From NCBI RefSeq assembly GCF_030406085.1, contig NZ_CP129002.1, forward strand, positions 933,584 through 997,583: a DNA stretch of 64,000 nt, given 5' to 3'. This DNA comes from Bartonella sp. TP. Its GTDB lineage: Bacteria; Pseudomonadota; Alphaproteobacteria; Rhizobiales; Rhizobiaceae. Under the pieces are notes generated by a model. That model saw nothing but the letters and a program-made list of their open reading frames with translations, made no database searches and had not been told where the DNA came from. The position numbers and the translations under genes are program-made. Positions 54,061 through 62,950 of this stretch are shown piece by piece; positions within the stretch are counted from its first letter, which is position 1; every line of letters starts with the position of its first letter.

Positions 54061-56772
54061 ATGAAAAATGAAGAGCCTATATCCACTATAACGCAGGATA
54101 TACAAGCTGTTAGCATAAAACAGGAAATGACACGCTCCTATTTGGATTATGCTATGAGCGTTATCGTATCAAGGGCCTTACCAGATGTACGGGATGGACT
54201 TAAGCCTGTGCATCGTCGTATTTTATATGCAATGAATGAGATGGGGTTGCTGTATAATAGAAATTACCGAAAATCTGCTGCGGTTATCGGTGAGGTTATG
54301 GGTAAATATCACCCGCATGGTGATGCTTCTATTTATGATGCTTTAGTGCGTATGGCGCAGGATTTCTCTTTGCGCGATCCTTTAATCGACGGACAGGGGA
54401 ATTACGGATCTATTGATGCTGATCCGCCAGCCGCAATGCGCTATACTGAGTGCCGCTTAGAAAAAATATCGCAAATGTTGCTGTTGGATATTGACCAGGC
54501 GACTGTAGATTTTCAAGAAAATTATGATGGCCGCGAATTGGAACCCACGGTTTTACCCGCTCGCTTCCCGAATTTGCTAGTTAATGGCTCTGGCGGTATT
54601 GCTGTGGGTATGGCAACAAATATTCCTCCGCATAATTTGGGTGAGGTGATTAATGGGTGTATAGCTTTAATTGAGAATCAAGAGATTACGCTAGAAGAGT
54701 TGATGGAAATTATACAGGGGCCAGATTTTCCGACTGGTGCTGTGATTCTAGGCCGCGCTGGAGTGCGAAGTGCTTATCAGACGGGGCGCGGTTCTATTAC
54801 TATGCGCGCGAAAGTTACGACTGAAGAAATTCGAGAAGGCCGCCAGGCAATTATTGTTTCTGAAATGCCATATCAGGTAAATAAGCGCACAATGATTGAG
54901 AAAATAAGTGAGCTAGTGCGGGATAAGAGGATTGAGGGCATTTCTGCTGTGCGCGATGAGTCTGATCGTGATGGCTACCGTGTGGTTATTGAGCTTAAGC
55001 GTGATGCTTTTGCCGAAGTGGTCTTGAATCAACTTTATAAATATGCGCCTTTACAAGCTAATTTTAGTTGTAATATGGTTGCGCTTAATGGCGGTCGTCC
55101 TGAGCAAATGAATCTATTGGAAATTTTACGAGCTTTCGTATCCTTTAGAGAAGAGGTGGTTTGTCGTCGTACTAAACATTTATTAGAAAAAGCCCGTGAG
55201 CGGGCACATGTTTTAGTAGGTTTGGCTATTTCTGTTGCTAATATTGACGAGATAATTGAGCTTATTCGTCGCGCGGCCGATCCACAAATTGCGCGGGAGC
55301 AGTTGATGCAACGGCGTTGGCCTGCCCGTGATGTCGCTGGTTTGATAAAATTAGTTGACGATCCACGGCATATTATTCATTCAGATGAAACCTATAATCT
55401 TTCTGCAGCTCAGGCTAAAGCAATATTAGAATTGCGGCTTCAAAGGTTAACGGCTTTGGGACGAGAAGAAGTTGCCGATGAGCTTAATTCTATAGGCGCA
55501 GAAATTAAAGAATATTTAGCAATTTTGAGCTCGAATTTGCGTATTTTAGCTCTTGTAAAAGAGGAGTTGGCTGCTATACGCGATGAGTTAGCAACGCCCA
55601 GGCGTACAAGCTTTTCTGCTGACGAATCTTCTATGGAAGATGAAGATCTTATTGCAAAAGAAGATATGGTCGTCACGGTAAGTCACGAAGGTTACATAAA
55701 GCGCGTTCCCTTGGATAGTTATAGAGCCCAGCATCGTGGCGGGCGTGGGCGTATAGGGATGTCAACCAAAGAAGATGATTATGTATCTAAATTATTTATG
55801 GCTACTACCCATAGCTGGTTGCTATTCTTTTCTTCTCATGGAATGGTTTATAAAGAAAAAGTTTGGCGCTTGCCGATTAGTAATTTGCAGTCTCGTGGTA
55901 AGGCATTGATAAATCTTTTGCCTCTTTCTCAAGGGGAACTCATAACGTTTATCATGCCGCTGTCAGAGGACGAAGCTAGTTGGTCTGAGTTTGATGTGAT
56001 ATTTGCTAGCAATAAAGCTACGGTACGTCGTAATAATTTGGCAGATGTGGTTCCGTCTATGCGAAGCGGCAAAAGAGCAATGAAGCTAAATGAGGATGAA
56101 GAAATAGTTGCTGTTGCTCCTTGTGCGCCGGATAATGATGTTTTGCTGATTTCTGCTCATGGACAATGCGTACGTTTTCCTGTATCAAAATTGCGCGTGT
56201 CAAAGGGACGTAATTCTATAGGGGTGCGTGGTATAAATTTAAAAAAAGAAGATGCACTTATCTCTATGGCTATATTAAAACATGTTGAGGCAAGCGCTAT
56301 AAAGCGAGCAGCTTATTTAAAGCGTAGCCTTAATCTGCGTAGGTCAGATGAAGCTGTAATTGATTCTGAAATTCCAGAGATGGAGCTTAGTAATGAAGAA
56401 TTTTTAAATTTAGCGCAAGCTGAGCAAAAATTGCTAATCATTAGTGAATATGGTTATGGTAAATTGGTCTCTTCTTATGATTTTTCTGTAACTAATAGGG
56501 GCACGCAAGGTGTAAAAGCCATAAATAGTGCTAGGTCTGAACAAACGGGTTACTTAGTCGGCGCTTTTGTAGTAGAAGAAAAAGACCAAATTATGGTAGG
56601 CACCTCGGGCGGTCAAATTATACGTATTCCAGTTTCTGATATAAGTTTATTTAATCGAGCTGCGAAGGGTGTAACGATAGTAAAAACTTTAGCTGAAGAA
56701 AAAGTGGCTTCAGTTGAAATAGTATCTAGCGCCGATTCTAGTGAAGAGCAAGAATATGCGGGGACAGCATGA
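54061..56772 (+). CDS. gyrA: DNA gyrase subunit A
   Basis: A 903-residue subunit that cuts and rejoins DNA during supercoiling. Active-site Tyr128 is in AAMRYTE, and a six-bladed C-terminal domain ends near residue 880 with a GyrA-box-like HRGGRGRIG. At the quinolone region GDASIYD the residue matching E. coli Ser83 is Ala89 and Asp87 is Asp93; alanine there is common in alphaproteobacteria and is linked with lower fluoroquinolone susceptibility. coaD overlaps the stop by 4 bases. Confidence 0.99.
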   Translation: MKNEEPISTITQDIQAVSIKQEMTRSYLDYAMSVIVSRALPDVRDGLKPVHRRILYAMNEMGLLYNRNYRKSAAVIGEVMGKYHPHGDASIYDALVRMAQDFSLRDPLIDGQGNYGSIDADPPAAMRYTECRLEKISQMLLLDIDQATVDFQENYDGRELEPTVLPARFPNLLVNGSGGIAVGMATNIPPHNLGEVINGCIALIENQEITLEELMEIIQGPDFPTGAVILGRAGVRSAYQTGRGSITMRAKVTTEEIREGRQAIIVSEMPYQVNKRTMIEKISELVRDKRIEGISAVRDESDRDGYRVVIELKRDAFAEVVLNQLYKYAPLQANFSCNMVALNGGRPEQMNLLEILRAFVSFREEVVCRRTKHLLEKARERAHVLVGLAISVANIDEIIELIRRAADPQIAREQLMQRRWPARDVAGLIKLVDDPRHIIHSDETYNLSAAQAKAILELRLQRLTALGREEVADELNSIGAEIKEYLAILSSNLRILALVKEELAAIRDELATPRRTSFSADESSMEDEDLIAKEDMVVTVSHEGYIKRVPLDSYRAQHRGGRGRIGMSTKEDDYVSKLFMATTHSWLLFFSSHGMVYKEKVWRLPISNLQSRGKALINLLPLSQGELITFIMPLSEDEASWSEFDVIFASNKATVRRNNLADVVPSMRSGKRAMKLNEDEEIVAVAPCAPDNDVLLISAHGQCVRFPVSKLRVSKGRNSIGVRGINLKKEDALISMAILKHVEASAIKRAAYLKRSLNLRRSDEAVIDSEIPEMELSNEEFLNLAQAEQKLLIISEYGYGKLVSSYDFSVTNRGTQGVKAINSARSEQTGYLVGAFVVEEKDQIMVGTSGGQIIRIPVSDISLFNRAAKGVTIVKTLAEEKVASVEIVSSADSSEEQEYAGTA

Positions 56773-57272
56773 AGCAGGCGATTTATGCTGGGTCTTTTGA
56801 TCCGATAACTTACGGCCATTTGAATATAATAACAAAAGCACTAGAGATTGTTGAGACTTTAACAATTGCTATAGGTTTGCATGCGGAAAAAGCCTATTTT
56901 TTTACACAGCAAGAGCGTTTGGATTTGGTAAGACAGGCTATAGAGACAGAGTTTCCTAATGATGCTTTTCGAATTAATATAGTGAGCTTTGAGACATTGT
57001 TGGCCGATTTGGCCAAGAAATTAAATATAGTTTGGTTGATTCGCGGTGTGCGTGATGCTAAAGATTTTGAATATGAATGGCGCATGTTAGATATAAACTC
57101 GCATTTATCACATGGGACTGTTCGTACTGTTTTTCTGCCTGCAGAAATGAAATATCGAGCTATTTCTTCTAGCATAGTTAAAGAAATAGCTCGATTTGGT
57201 GGAGATTTACAGGCATGGATTCCTGTAAATGTTCAAGAAGCGTTTAGGCGCAAATTTATAAATAGGAGATAA
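56769..57272 (+). CDS. coaD: Phosphopantetheine adenylyltransferase
   Basis: A 167-residue enzyme for the penultimate step of coenzyme A synthesis. [16 protein letters not shown] carries the T-xGH motif, [16 protein letters not shown] binds substrate and [15 protein letters not shown] matches the ISSTxVRE motif. ATG overlaps the gyrA stop (ATGA). ppiA starts 2 bases after its stop, so gyrA to ppiB is probably one unit. Confidence 0.98.
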   Translation: MKQAIYAGSFDPITYGHLNIITKALEIVETLTIAIGLHAEKAYFFTQQERLDLVRQAIETEFPNDAFRINIVSFETLLADLAKKLNIVWLIRGVRDAKDFEYEWRMLDINSHLSHGTVRTVFLPAEMKYRAISSSIVKEIARFGGDLQAWIPVNVQEAFRRKFINRR

Positions 57273-57274
57273 CA

Positions 57275-57859
57275 ATGTTTAAAAGGGTAATGGCTGTAAT
57301 AATTTGTTGTATGATTGGTACTAGCGTAGTTCTAGCCGATTCTGCAGAAAAAGGGCAAATGGAGTCTAAAAATATCTTGGTACTAAAACTAAAAACTGGT
57401 GATGTTTCCATTAAACTGCGTCCCGATTTGGCGCCAAAGCATGTTGCTAGAATCAAACAATTAGTAGCAGATGGTGCTTATAATAACGTAGTTTTTCACA
57501 GAGTTATTGATGGGTTTATGGCACAAACTGGTGATGTGAAATATGGTCAAAAGGGCTCGCCTTCTTATAATAGTGCATTAGTTGGCACTGGTAGTTCAAA
57601 ATATCCTAATTTGGTGGCTGAACTTTCTAAAGAGCCATTTTTGCGTGGGGTAGTTGGTATGGCTCGTTCTGCTGCCCAAGATTCTGCGAATTCACAATTT
57701 TTCATATGTTTTAAAGACGCTAATTTTCTCAATGGTCAATATACCGTTATAGGACAGGTAGTAAATGGCATGGACGCTGTTGATAAAATAAAAAAGGGTA
57801 ATGATGCTAGTGGCGCTGTAAAAGACCCTGATATTATTATTAAAGCTAGCATAGAATAG
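57275..57859 (+). CDS. ppiA: Exported cyclophilin-type peptidyl-prolyl isomerase
   Basis: A 194-residue protein with a signal peptide (residues 1 to about 21, RVMAVIICCMIGTSVVLA) followed by a cyclophilin domain: FHRVIDGFMAQTGDV and SANSQFFICFKDANFLNGQY. It probably acts in the periplasm. The segment 57488-57547 is almost identical at DNA level (57 of 60 bases) to the neighbouring ppiB segment 57996-58055. Confidence 0.95.
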   Translation: MFKRVMAVIICCMIGTSVVLADSAEKGQMESKNILVLKLKTGDVSIKLRPDLAPKHVARIKQLVADGAYNNVVFHRVIDGFMAQTGDVKYGQKGSPSYNSALVGTGSSKYPNLVAELSKEPFLRGVVGMARSAAQDSANSQFFICFKDANFLNGQYTVIGQVVNGMDAVDKIKKGNDASGAVKDPDIIIKASIE

Positions 57860-57872
57860 AAGGCCCAGAATT

Positions 57873-58361
57873 ATGAAGGAATTTTTGATTTTAAAGACGA
57901 GTTGCGGTACTATAAAAATTGAACTGTTGAGTGATATTGCTCCAAATCATGTACAACGTATAAAAGAGTTGGCACAAGAGGGGGCGTATAATGGTGTAGT
58001 TTTCCACAGAGTTATTGATGGGTTTATGGCGCAAACTGGTGATGTGAAGTATGGTAATAAGTTAAGCGGTAGCTATAAACCTGGCATGGCTGGTGCTGGC
58101 GGTTCAGATAAGCCCAATTTGAAAGCTGAGTTTTCTACGACACCACATAGGCGTGGTACAGCATCTATGGCGCGCAGTGCGGATCAAAATTCTGCAAATT
58201 CTCAATTTTTTATTTGTTTTGAGGACGCTCCTTGGTTGGACAAACAATATAGTGTTTGGGGGCAAGTTGTTGAAGGTATGGAAAATGTAGATAAAATAAA
58301 ACGTGGTGAGCCTGTTTCCGATCCTGATATCATTGAAATTGCTACTATCGAAGCGGAGTAG
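57873..58361 (+). CDS. ppiB: Cytoplasmic cyclophilin-type peptidyl-prolyl isomerase
   Basis: A 162-residue cyclophilin without signal peptide, so cytoplasmic. It has FHRVIDGFMAQTGDVKYG, MARSADQNSANSQFFICFED and WGQVVEGMENVDKI. It is the second of a tandem pair with the exported enzyme, as in rhizobial genomes. The 148-base gap after it holds only a weak AAGCCA-TGC-TGGCTT hairpin (58436-58450) before queA. Confidence 0.96.
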   Translation: MKEFLILKTSCGTIKIELLSDIAPNHVQRIKELAQEGAYNGVVFHRVIDGFMAQTGDVKYGNKLSGSYKPGMAGAGGSDKPNLKAEFSTTPHRRGTASMARSADQNSANSQFFICFEDAPWLDKQYSVWGQVVEGMENVDKIKRGEPVSDPDIIEIATIEAE

Positions 58362-58509
58362 CACTTTAATCTTTGGTTTTCATTTACCGTAATAAGTCTA
58401 TATGACAAGCTGGTGTGGCCTTAATGCTTCGTAAAAAGCCATGCTGGCTTGTTTATTTGCATAAAAATGTATTAGCTATGATGTTGCTATTAAATAGTGG
58501 AATTAATAG

Positions 58510-59562
58510 ATGAAAGTTGAATTATTTGACTTTTATTTGCCAGAAGCTTGTATAGCCTTGCGCCCGTTGGTTGACCGTGAGGCAGCTAAATTGTTGCATG
58601 TGGATGCGCAGGGCGGGTTAACAGATTACAATATAGGTAATCTGAAGCACCTGCTGCGAGCTGGCGATGTTTTGGTTTTTAATGATACAAAAGTCCTTCC
58701 TGCTTGCCTTTTGGCACAACGCGTTCGTGGTGACGCTATAGCAAATATAAATATTAATTTGCATATGCGTGTGGATGCAGATGTTTGGTGCGCTTTTGCT
58801 AGGCCTTTAAAGCGGCTTAAATTGGGAGAAACGCTTATTTTTTCTCCAGAATTGCAGGCTGAGATTTTACAAATACAAACGAGTGGAGAAATTTTATTGC
58901 GTTTTAATAAAGCAGGAAGTGCTTTAAACGCAACAATTTTTAGTTTGGGCCAGATGCCATTGCCGCCATATATTGCACGGCGTCGTTCGCTGGATGAGCA
59001 AGATAAGTTAGATTATCAAACTGTTTTTGCTAAGCATGAAGGAGCAGTAGCTGCACCTACAGCAGGTTTGCACTTTACTTCCTCTTTTTTATTAGAGTTA
59101 AAAAAGGCTGGTATAGAGCAACATTATTTAACTTTACATGTAGGGGCGGGCACTTTTTTGCCTGTAAAAGTAAACGATACCGAAGATCATAAAATGCATA
59201 GCGAAATTGGTTGCATTAACTCGCAAACAGTTGAGCAATTAAATCTTGCAAAGAAACAGGGGCGTCGTATAATAGCAGTAGGTACTACGGCTTTGCGGTT
59301 GTTAGAAAGTGCGAGTGACAGTAACTCTGAGCTGCATGAGTGGTCTGGCCCAACGGATATCTTTATTACTCCTGGTTATAATTTTCGCTTTGTGGATTGT
59401 CTTATAACCAATTTTCATTTACCGAAATCTACTTTATTTATGCTGGTATGTGCGTTTAGCGGATTAGAACAGATGAAAAATGCGTATAGCCATGCTATAG
59501 CTAACGCTTATAGATTCTATTCTTACGGCGATGCAAGCTTTCTCGAGTTAACTCATGGATAA
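58510..59562 (+). CDS. queA: S-adenosylmethionine:tRNA ribosyltransferase-isomerase
   Basis: A 350-residue enzyme that turns preQ1 in tRNA into epoxyqueuosine. The family signatures VFNDTKVLPACL, GAVAAPTAGLHFT, LTLHVGAGTFLPV and SEIG followed by ITNFHLPKSTLFMLVCAF are all present. It overlaps tgt by 8 bases, forming a queuosine pair. Confidence 0.98.
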   Translation: MKVELFDFYLPEACIALRPLVDREAAKLLHVDAQGGLTDYNIGNLKHLLRAGDVLVFNDTKVLPACLLAQRVRGDAIANININLHMRVDADVWCAFARPLKRLKLGETLIFSPELQAEILQIQTSGEILLRFNKAGSALNATIFSLGQMPLPPYIARRRSLDEQDKLDYQTVFAKHEGAVAAPTAGLHFTSSFLLELKKAGIEQHYLTLHVGAGTFLPVKVNDTEDHKMHSEIGCINSQTVEQLNLAKKQGRRIIAVGTTALRLLESASDSNSELHEWSGPTDIFITPGYNFRFVDCLITNFHLPKSTLFMLVCAFSGLEQMKNAYSHAIANAYRFYSYGDASFLELTHG

Positions 59563-60685
59563 TAAATTTTCTTTTCAATTGCTAGCAGTAGACAAAAATG
59601 CACGCTTGGGCTGTATAGCAATGCCTCGTGGCGAAATTCGTACTCCTGCTTTTATGCCAGTGGGCACAGCCGGTACCGTTAAGGCGATGTATATGAATCA
59701 GGTGAAAGAGCTAGGAGCGGATATTATTTTAGGTAATACCTATCATTTGATGCTGCGCCCAGGCGCAGAAAGAGTAGCGCGACTGGGGGGATTGCACGAA
59801 TTTATTAAATGGTCTGGTCCAATTTTAACAGATTCTGGTGGATTTCAAGTTATGTCCTTATCTAACTTGGCCAAGCTAAGCGAGCATGGTGTTGTTTTCA
59901 GTTCTCATATCGATGGCAAGCGATATGAAATGACGCCGGAACGCTCTATTGAAATACAGAGTTTATTGGATTCAGATATTCTTATGCAGTTGGATCAGTG
60001 TGTCAAATTGCCAGCATCTTATGGGGATTTAGAGAATGCTATGGAGCTTTCTTTACGTTGGGCGCAGCGTTGTTCTGATGCATTTGGTGTCCAACCGAAC
60101 AAAGCAATGTTTGGTATTGTCCAAGGTGGTGATAACAAACAATTGCGCGAGCGTTCTGCATTAGCATTAAAGGCCATGAACCTAAAAGGGTACAGTATTG
60201 GCGGCCTAGCAGTGGGTGAGCCGCAGCAGGTAATGTTGGATATGATAGAGATAGTTAATAATATTTTACCATGTGAAAAGCCGCGATATTTAATGGGGGT
60301 AGGCACTCCAGATGATATTTTAAAAGCGGTAGAAAAGGGAGTTGATATGTTTGATTGTGTTATGCCTACACGTGCTGGTAGACACGGCTTGGCTTTTACT
60401 AGGTTCGGCAAGGTAAATTTGCGTAATGCTCGCCACGCTGAAGACCCTAGGCCTTTGGATGAAGAATCATCCTGTCCGGCGAGTTCCGATTATAGCCGTG
60501 CTTATTTGCATCATTTGATTAAATGTAACGAATCTTTAGGGGCGATGTTGCTTAGCTGGCATAACCTTAGTTATTATCAGCAGTTGATGCAAGACATAAG
60601 GTCTGCTATTGGTTTTGGCTGTTATAAGGATTTTATGGCTAAGACAATTGAGAATTGGAGTAAAGGCGATATCAATATGCTTTAA
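59555..60685 (+). CDS. tgt: tRNA-guanine transglycosylase
   Basis: A 376-residue enzyme that exchanges the wobble guanine of tRNAs with GUN anticodons for preQ1. Asp93 (LTDSGGFQ) and the nucleophile Asp267 (FDCVMPTR) are present, with GVGTPDDI and YSRAYLHHL. In the usual C-x-C-x2-C zinc motif only one cysteine remains (Cys307, in SSCPASSDY); the two others are serine. His336 is kept. Bound zinc may therefore be weak or absent. The tRNA-Asn (GTT) gene in this window is one of its expected substrates. Confidence 0.98.
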   Translation: MDNKFSFQLLAVDKNARLGCIAMPRGEIRTPAFMPVGTAGTVKAMYMNQVKELGADIILGNTYHLMLRPGAERVARLGGLHEFIKWSGPILTDSGGFQVMSLSNLAKLSEHGVVFSSHIDGKRYEMTPERSIEIQSLLDSDILMQLDQCVKLPASYGDLENAMELSLRWAQRCSDAFGVQPNKAMFGIVQGGDNKQLRERSALALKAMNLKGYSIGGLAVGEPQQVMLDMIEIVNNILPCEKPRYLMGVGTPDDILKAVEKGVDMFDCVMPTRAGRHGLAFTRFGKVNLRNARHAEDPRPLDEESSCPASSDYSRAYLHHLIKCNESLGAMLLSWHNLSYYQQLMQDIRSAIGFGCYKDFMAKTIENWSKGDINML

Positions 60686-60691
60686 AGTAAG

Positions 60692-60723
60692 AAAAAAGCA
60701 GCGCCAAAGCTTTCTGGCGCTGC
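60692..60723 (-). terminator. Strong minus-strand intrinsic terminator
   Basis: Perfect 9-base stem GCAGCGCCA with TGGCGCTGC around an 8-base loop; on the minus strand it is followed by TTTTTT. On the plus strand the hairpin follows tgt by 12 bases but has no proper T-run. It therefore ends a minus-strand transcript coming from 60.73-60.91 kb, where no intact gene is seen. Confidence 0.75.
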
Positions 60724-60757
60724 CATTCTTTACTCTACTTACGCTTTACTGCACAAA

Positions 60758-60901
60758 TTACACCTGTGAATTACTAAAGCTAATATAGTAGGCCATGGGT
60801 CCCGGTACGCGACTACCTGATCCGGAGAATCTAGCCGTATCGCTAGCACCCAATCCGAAATATACCAACTGTAGCTTGCGCGAAAGTTGCCAACCACGCC
60901 G
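60758..60901 (-). pseudogene. Possible 3' remnant of a minus-strand gene, or part of an uncharacterised RNA
   Basis: A 47-codon open stretch on the minus strand with no start codon, bounded upstream by TAG. Its last residues are SGSGSRVPGPMAYYISFSN plus SQV, then a stop 34 bases before the terminator, which is a normal gene-to-terminator distance. The DNA is clearly richer in G+C than its surroundings. It may be the end of a decayed (perhaps exported or outer-membrane) protein gene, or the coding look may be accidental and the region a structured RNA. I do not recognise it as tmRNA, RNase P, SRP or 6S RNA. Confidence 0.3.
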
Positions 60902-60946
60902 CTAGGCATATGATAAATACGTTTCTATTAAAAAAAGGTTGCTAAA

Positions 60947-62107
60947 TTGCAAAAAAAAATAAAAAATAACATGCATATGGCTATGGCTTTGGGCGGTTTT
61001 GCTATAGGTACTAGCGAATTTGTAGCTATGGGCATACTTCCGGAAATGGCTCAAGCGACACAGGTTTCTATAGCAGTAGCAGGTCAGTATATAGCCTTTT
61101 ATGCTATGGGGGTTGTTGTAGGTGCTCCAATTTTGGCTGTATTAAGTGCGCAAATGCAGCGTAAATTGTTGCTTATTTGTCTCATGTTGTTTTATGGGAT
61201 TGCGAATCTTTTTAGTGCTTGTTGCAGTAGTTATGGTTGGTTGCTTTTTTCGCGCTTTATAGCTGGCTTGCCGCATGGCGTTTATTTTGGTACAGCAACA
61301 TTTGTTGCCGCAGAGTTGGCGGCTCACGCGCAGAAGTCGAAGGCAGTGGGTAATGTCATGCTTGGGTTAACCATAGCTACAGTTTTTGGAGCGCCTTTGG
61401 CTACTTATGCGGGACAAGTTGTGGGATGGCGCTTTGTTTTTGTATTAGTTGCCTTAATTGCTTGGGTGACAGCTTTTTTGATAGCGAAATTGTTACCCGA
61501 TTCGATTGTATTTGCCACATCTTCTGCGCGAATTGAACTGCAAGCGTTAAAAAAACCACAATTATGGTACATGTTAATGGTTGTTTGTGTTGGTGCATCT
61601 GGATTATTTTGTATTTTTAGCTATATTAAACCGATTCTTCAGATAGAAGCTGGCTATGCATTATGGCAGGTTCCTTTTATTATGCCTATTCTTGGCTTAG
61701 GCATGGTTGCTGGAAATATTTTAGGACCGCGTTTAGCCAGTTATATCGGGGTAGAGCGTACAATAATTTACTCTATGTTATATAGTGCCTTTGCTTACGG
61801 TGTTTTTATGTTTTTTTGTCAACAGCGTTTTTTTGCTGCTTTGGCTTGTTTTGCTATAGGTTTATCTTTTGCTAGTATGCCTTCGATTCAGGTGCGAATT
61901 GTTAGTATTTCTAGCAAAGCCCCTATGTTGGCTGGTGCCTTAATACAAGCGGCTTACAATGTTGCAAATGCTTTAGGAGCTTGGGGGGGTGGAGTTTTGA
62001 TTGCAAGTGGTTACCCCTTTCGCTATACAGCAATTGTTGCTATGGTTACTACTTTATTAGGGTTGTTATTATTCTTATGGAGCTTAATCCAAAACCCAGC
62101 TGTATGA
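60947..62107 (+). CDS. MFS transporter, DHA1 (AraJ/YdhP-like) efflux family
   Basis: A 386-residue inner-membrane protein with 12 predicted helices and no long soluble domain. The start ALGGFAIGTSEFVAMGILPEMA matches the DHA1 group of sugar or drug efflux permeases; a loop 2-3 motif is VLSAQMQRKLLL and helix 5 contains GAPLATYAGQVVGWRFVF. TTG 60947 is used because AAGG lies 8 bases upstream and the first ATG (60971) has none. The substrate is unknown. Confidence 0.88.
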   Translation: MQKKIKNNMHMAMALGGFAIGTSEFVAMGILPEMAQATQVSIAVAGQYIAFYAMGVVVGAPILAVLSAQMQRKLLLICLMLFYGIANLFSACCSSYGWLLFSRFIAGLPHGVYFGTATFVAAELAAHAQKSKAVGNVMLGLTIATVFGAPLATYAGQVVGWRFVFVLVALIAWVTAFLIAKLLPDSIVFATSSARIELQALKKPQLWYMLMVVCVGASGLFCIFSYIKPILQIEAGYALWQVPFIMPILGLGMVAGNILGPRLASYIGVERTIIYSMLYSAFAYGVFMFFCQQRFFAALACFAIGLSFASMPSIQVRIVSISSKAPMLAGALIQAAYNVANALGAWGGGVLIASGYPFRYTAIVAMVTTLLGLLLFLWSLIQNPAV

Positions 62108-62235
62108 TGGCGTCGTGGTGCTGTGAATTGTATTTTTAGTATTCTTTATTAATACAGATTCGCACCTGTTATTAAAAGAATATTCATAAGTTATATTTAT
62201 TTTGTCTATTTTAAAGGAAGTTTAAAAGGTAAAAA

Positions 62236-62862
62236 ATGAACAATTCAATTAATACAGCGCTTAATCTCGTGCCAATGGTAGTAGAGCAGACTAGCCGTGG
62301 TGAGCGCGCTTTTGATATTTTTTCACGTTTATTGAAAGAACGTATCGTGTTTGTAAATGGCCCAGTAGAAGACAATATGTCGATGCTTATCTGCGCGCAG
62401 CTGTTATTTTTAGAATCTGAGGACCCGAAAAAAGAAATAAGTTTGTATATAAATTCTCCTGGCGGTGTTGTCACTGCTGGAATGGCAATTTATGATACTA
62501 TGCAATTTATTCGTCCTCAAGTTTCTACTTTATGCATGGGGCAGGCGGCTTCGATGGGGTCGCTTCTGTTGGCTGCTGGTGCTAAAGGGCGTAGATTCGT
62601 TTTACCAAACGCTCGCGTAATGGTACACCAGCCATCTGGTGGGTTCCAAGGTCAGGCATCCGATATAGAGCGACATGCTCAAGACATTATCAAAATGAAA
62701 CGTCGATTAAATGAAATTTATGTAAAGCATACTGGCCAAGACTATGAAATTATAGAGAAAACTTTAGATCGCGATCACTTCATGACTGCTGAAGAAGCCC
62801 AGATTTTTGGGCTGGTAGATGAGGTTTTAACGCGACCTCTTGAGTTAACTAATAAAGAATAG
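62236..62862 (+). CDS. clpP: ATP-dependent Clp protease proteolytic subunit
   Basis: A 208-residue serine protease that forms the ClpP barrel. Catalytic Ser106 is in [13 protein letters not shown] and His131 in [29 protein letters not shown] supplies the acidic side. The 128-base gap before it is AT-rich with no clear promoter. clpX follows after 88 bases. Confidence 0.99.
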   Translation: MNNSINTALNLVPMVVEQTSRGERAFDIFSRLLKERIVFVNGPVEDNMSMLICAQLLFLESEDPKKEISLYINSPGGVVTAGMAIYDTMQFIRPQVSTLCMGQAASMGSLLLAAGAKGRRFVLPNARVMVHQPSGGFQGQASDIERHAQDIIKMKRRLNEIYVKHTGQDYEIIEKTLDRDHFMTAEEAQIFGLVDEVLTRPLELTNKE

Positions 62863-62950
62863 AGATCTTTTTGCAAAATAGATTTATTTGCAAAATGTTA
62901 TAACTATGCTTATTTATATAGCATAATATACTATTGGGGGGTGTGAAGGC

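Noticed and set aside
60739-60909. 56-codon minus-strand ORF starting ATG at 60909
   Set aside because: No ribosome site and an unlikely composition; it overlaps the other frames of the GC-rich island, where length alone is not evidence.
62905-62935. Inverted repeat TATGCT...AGCATA before clpX
   Set aside because: Only 6 A/T-rich pairs and no T-run; expected by chance in AT-rich DNA.
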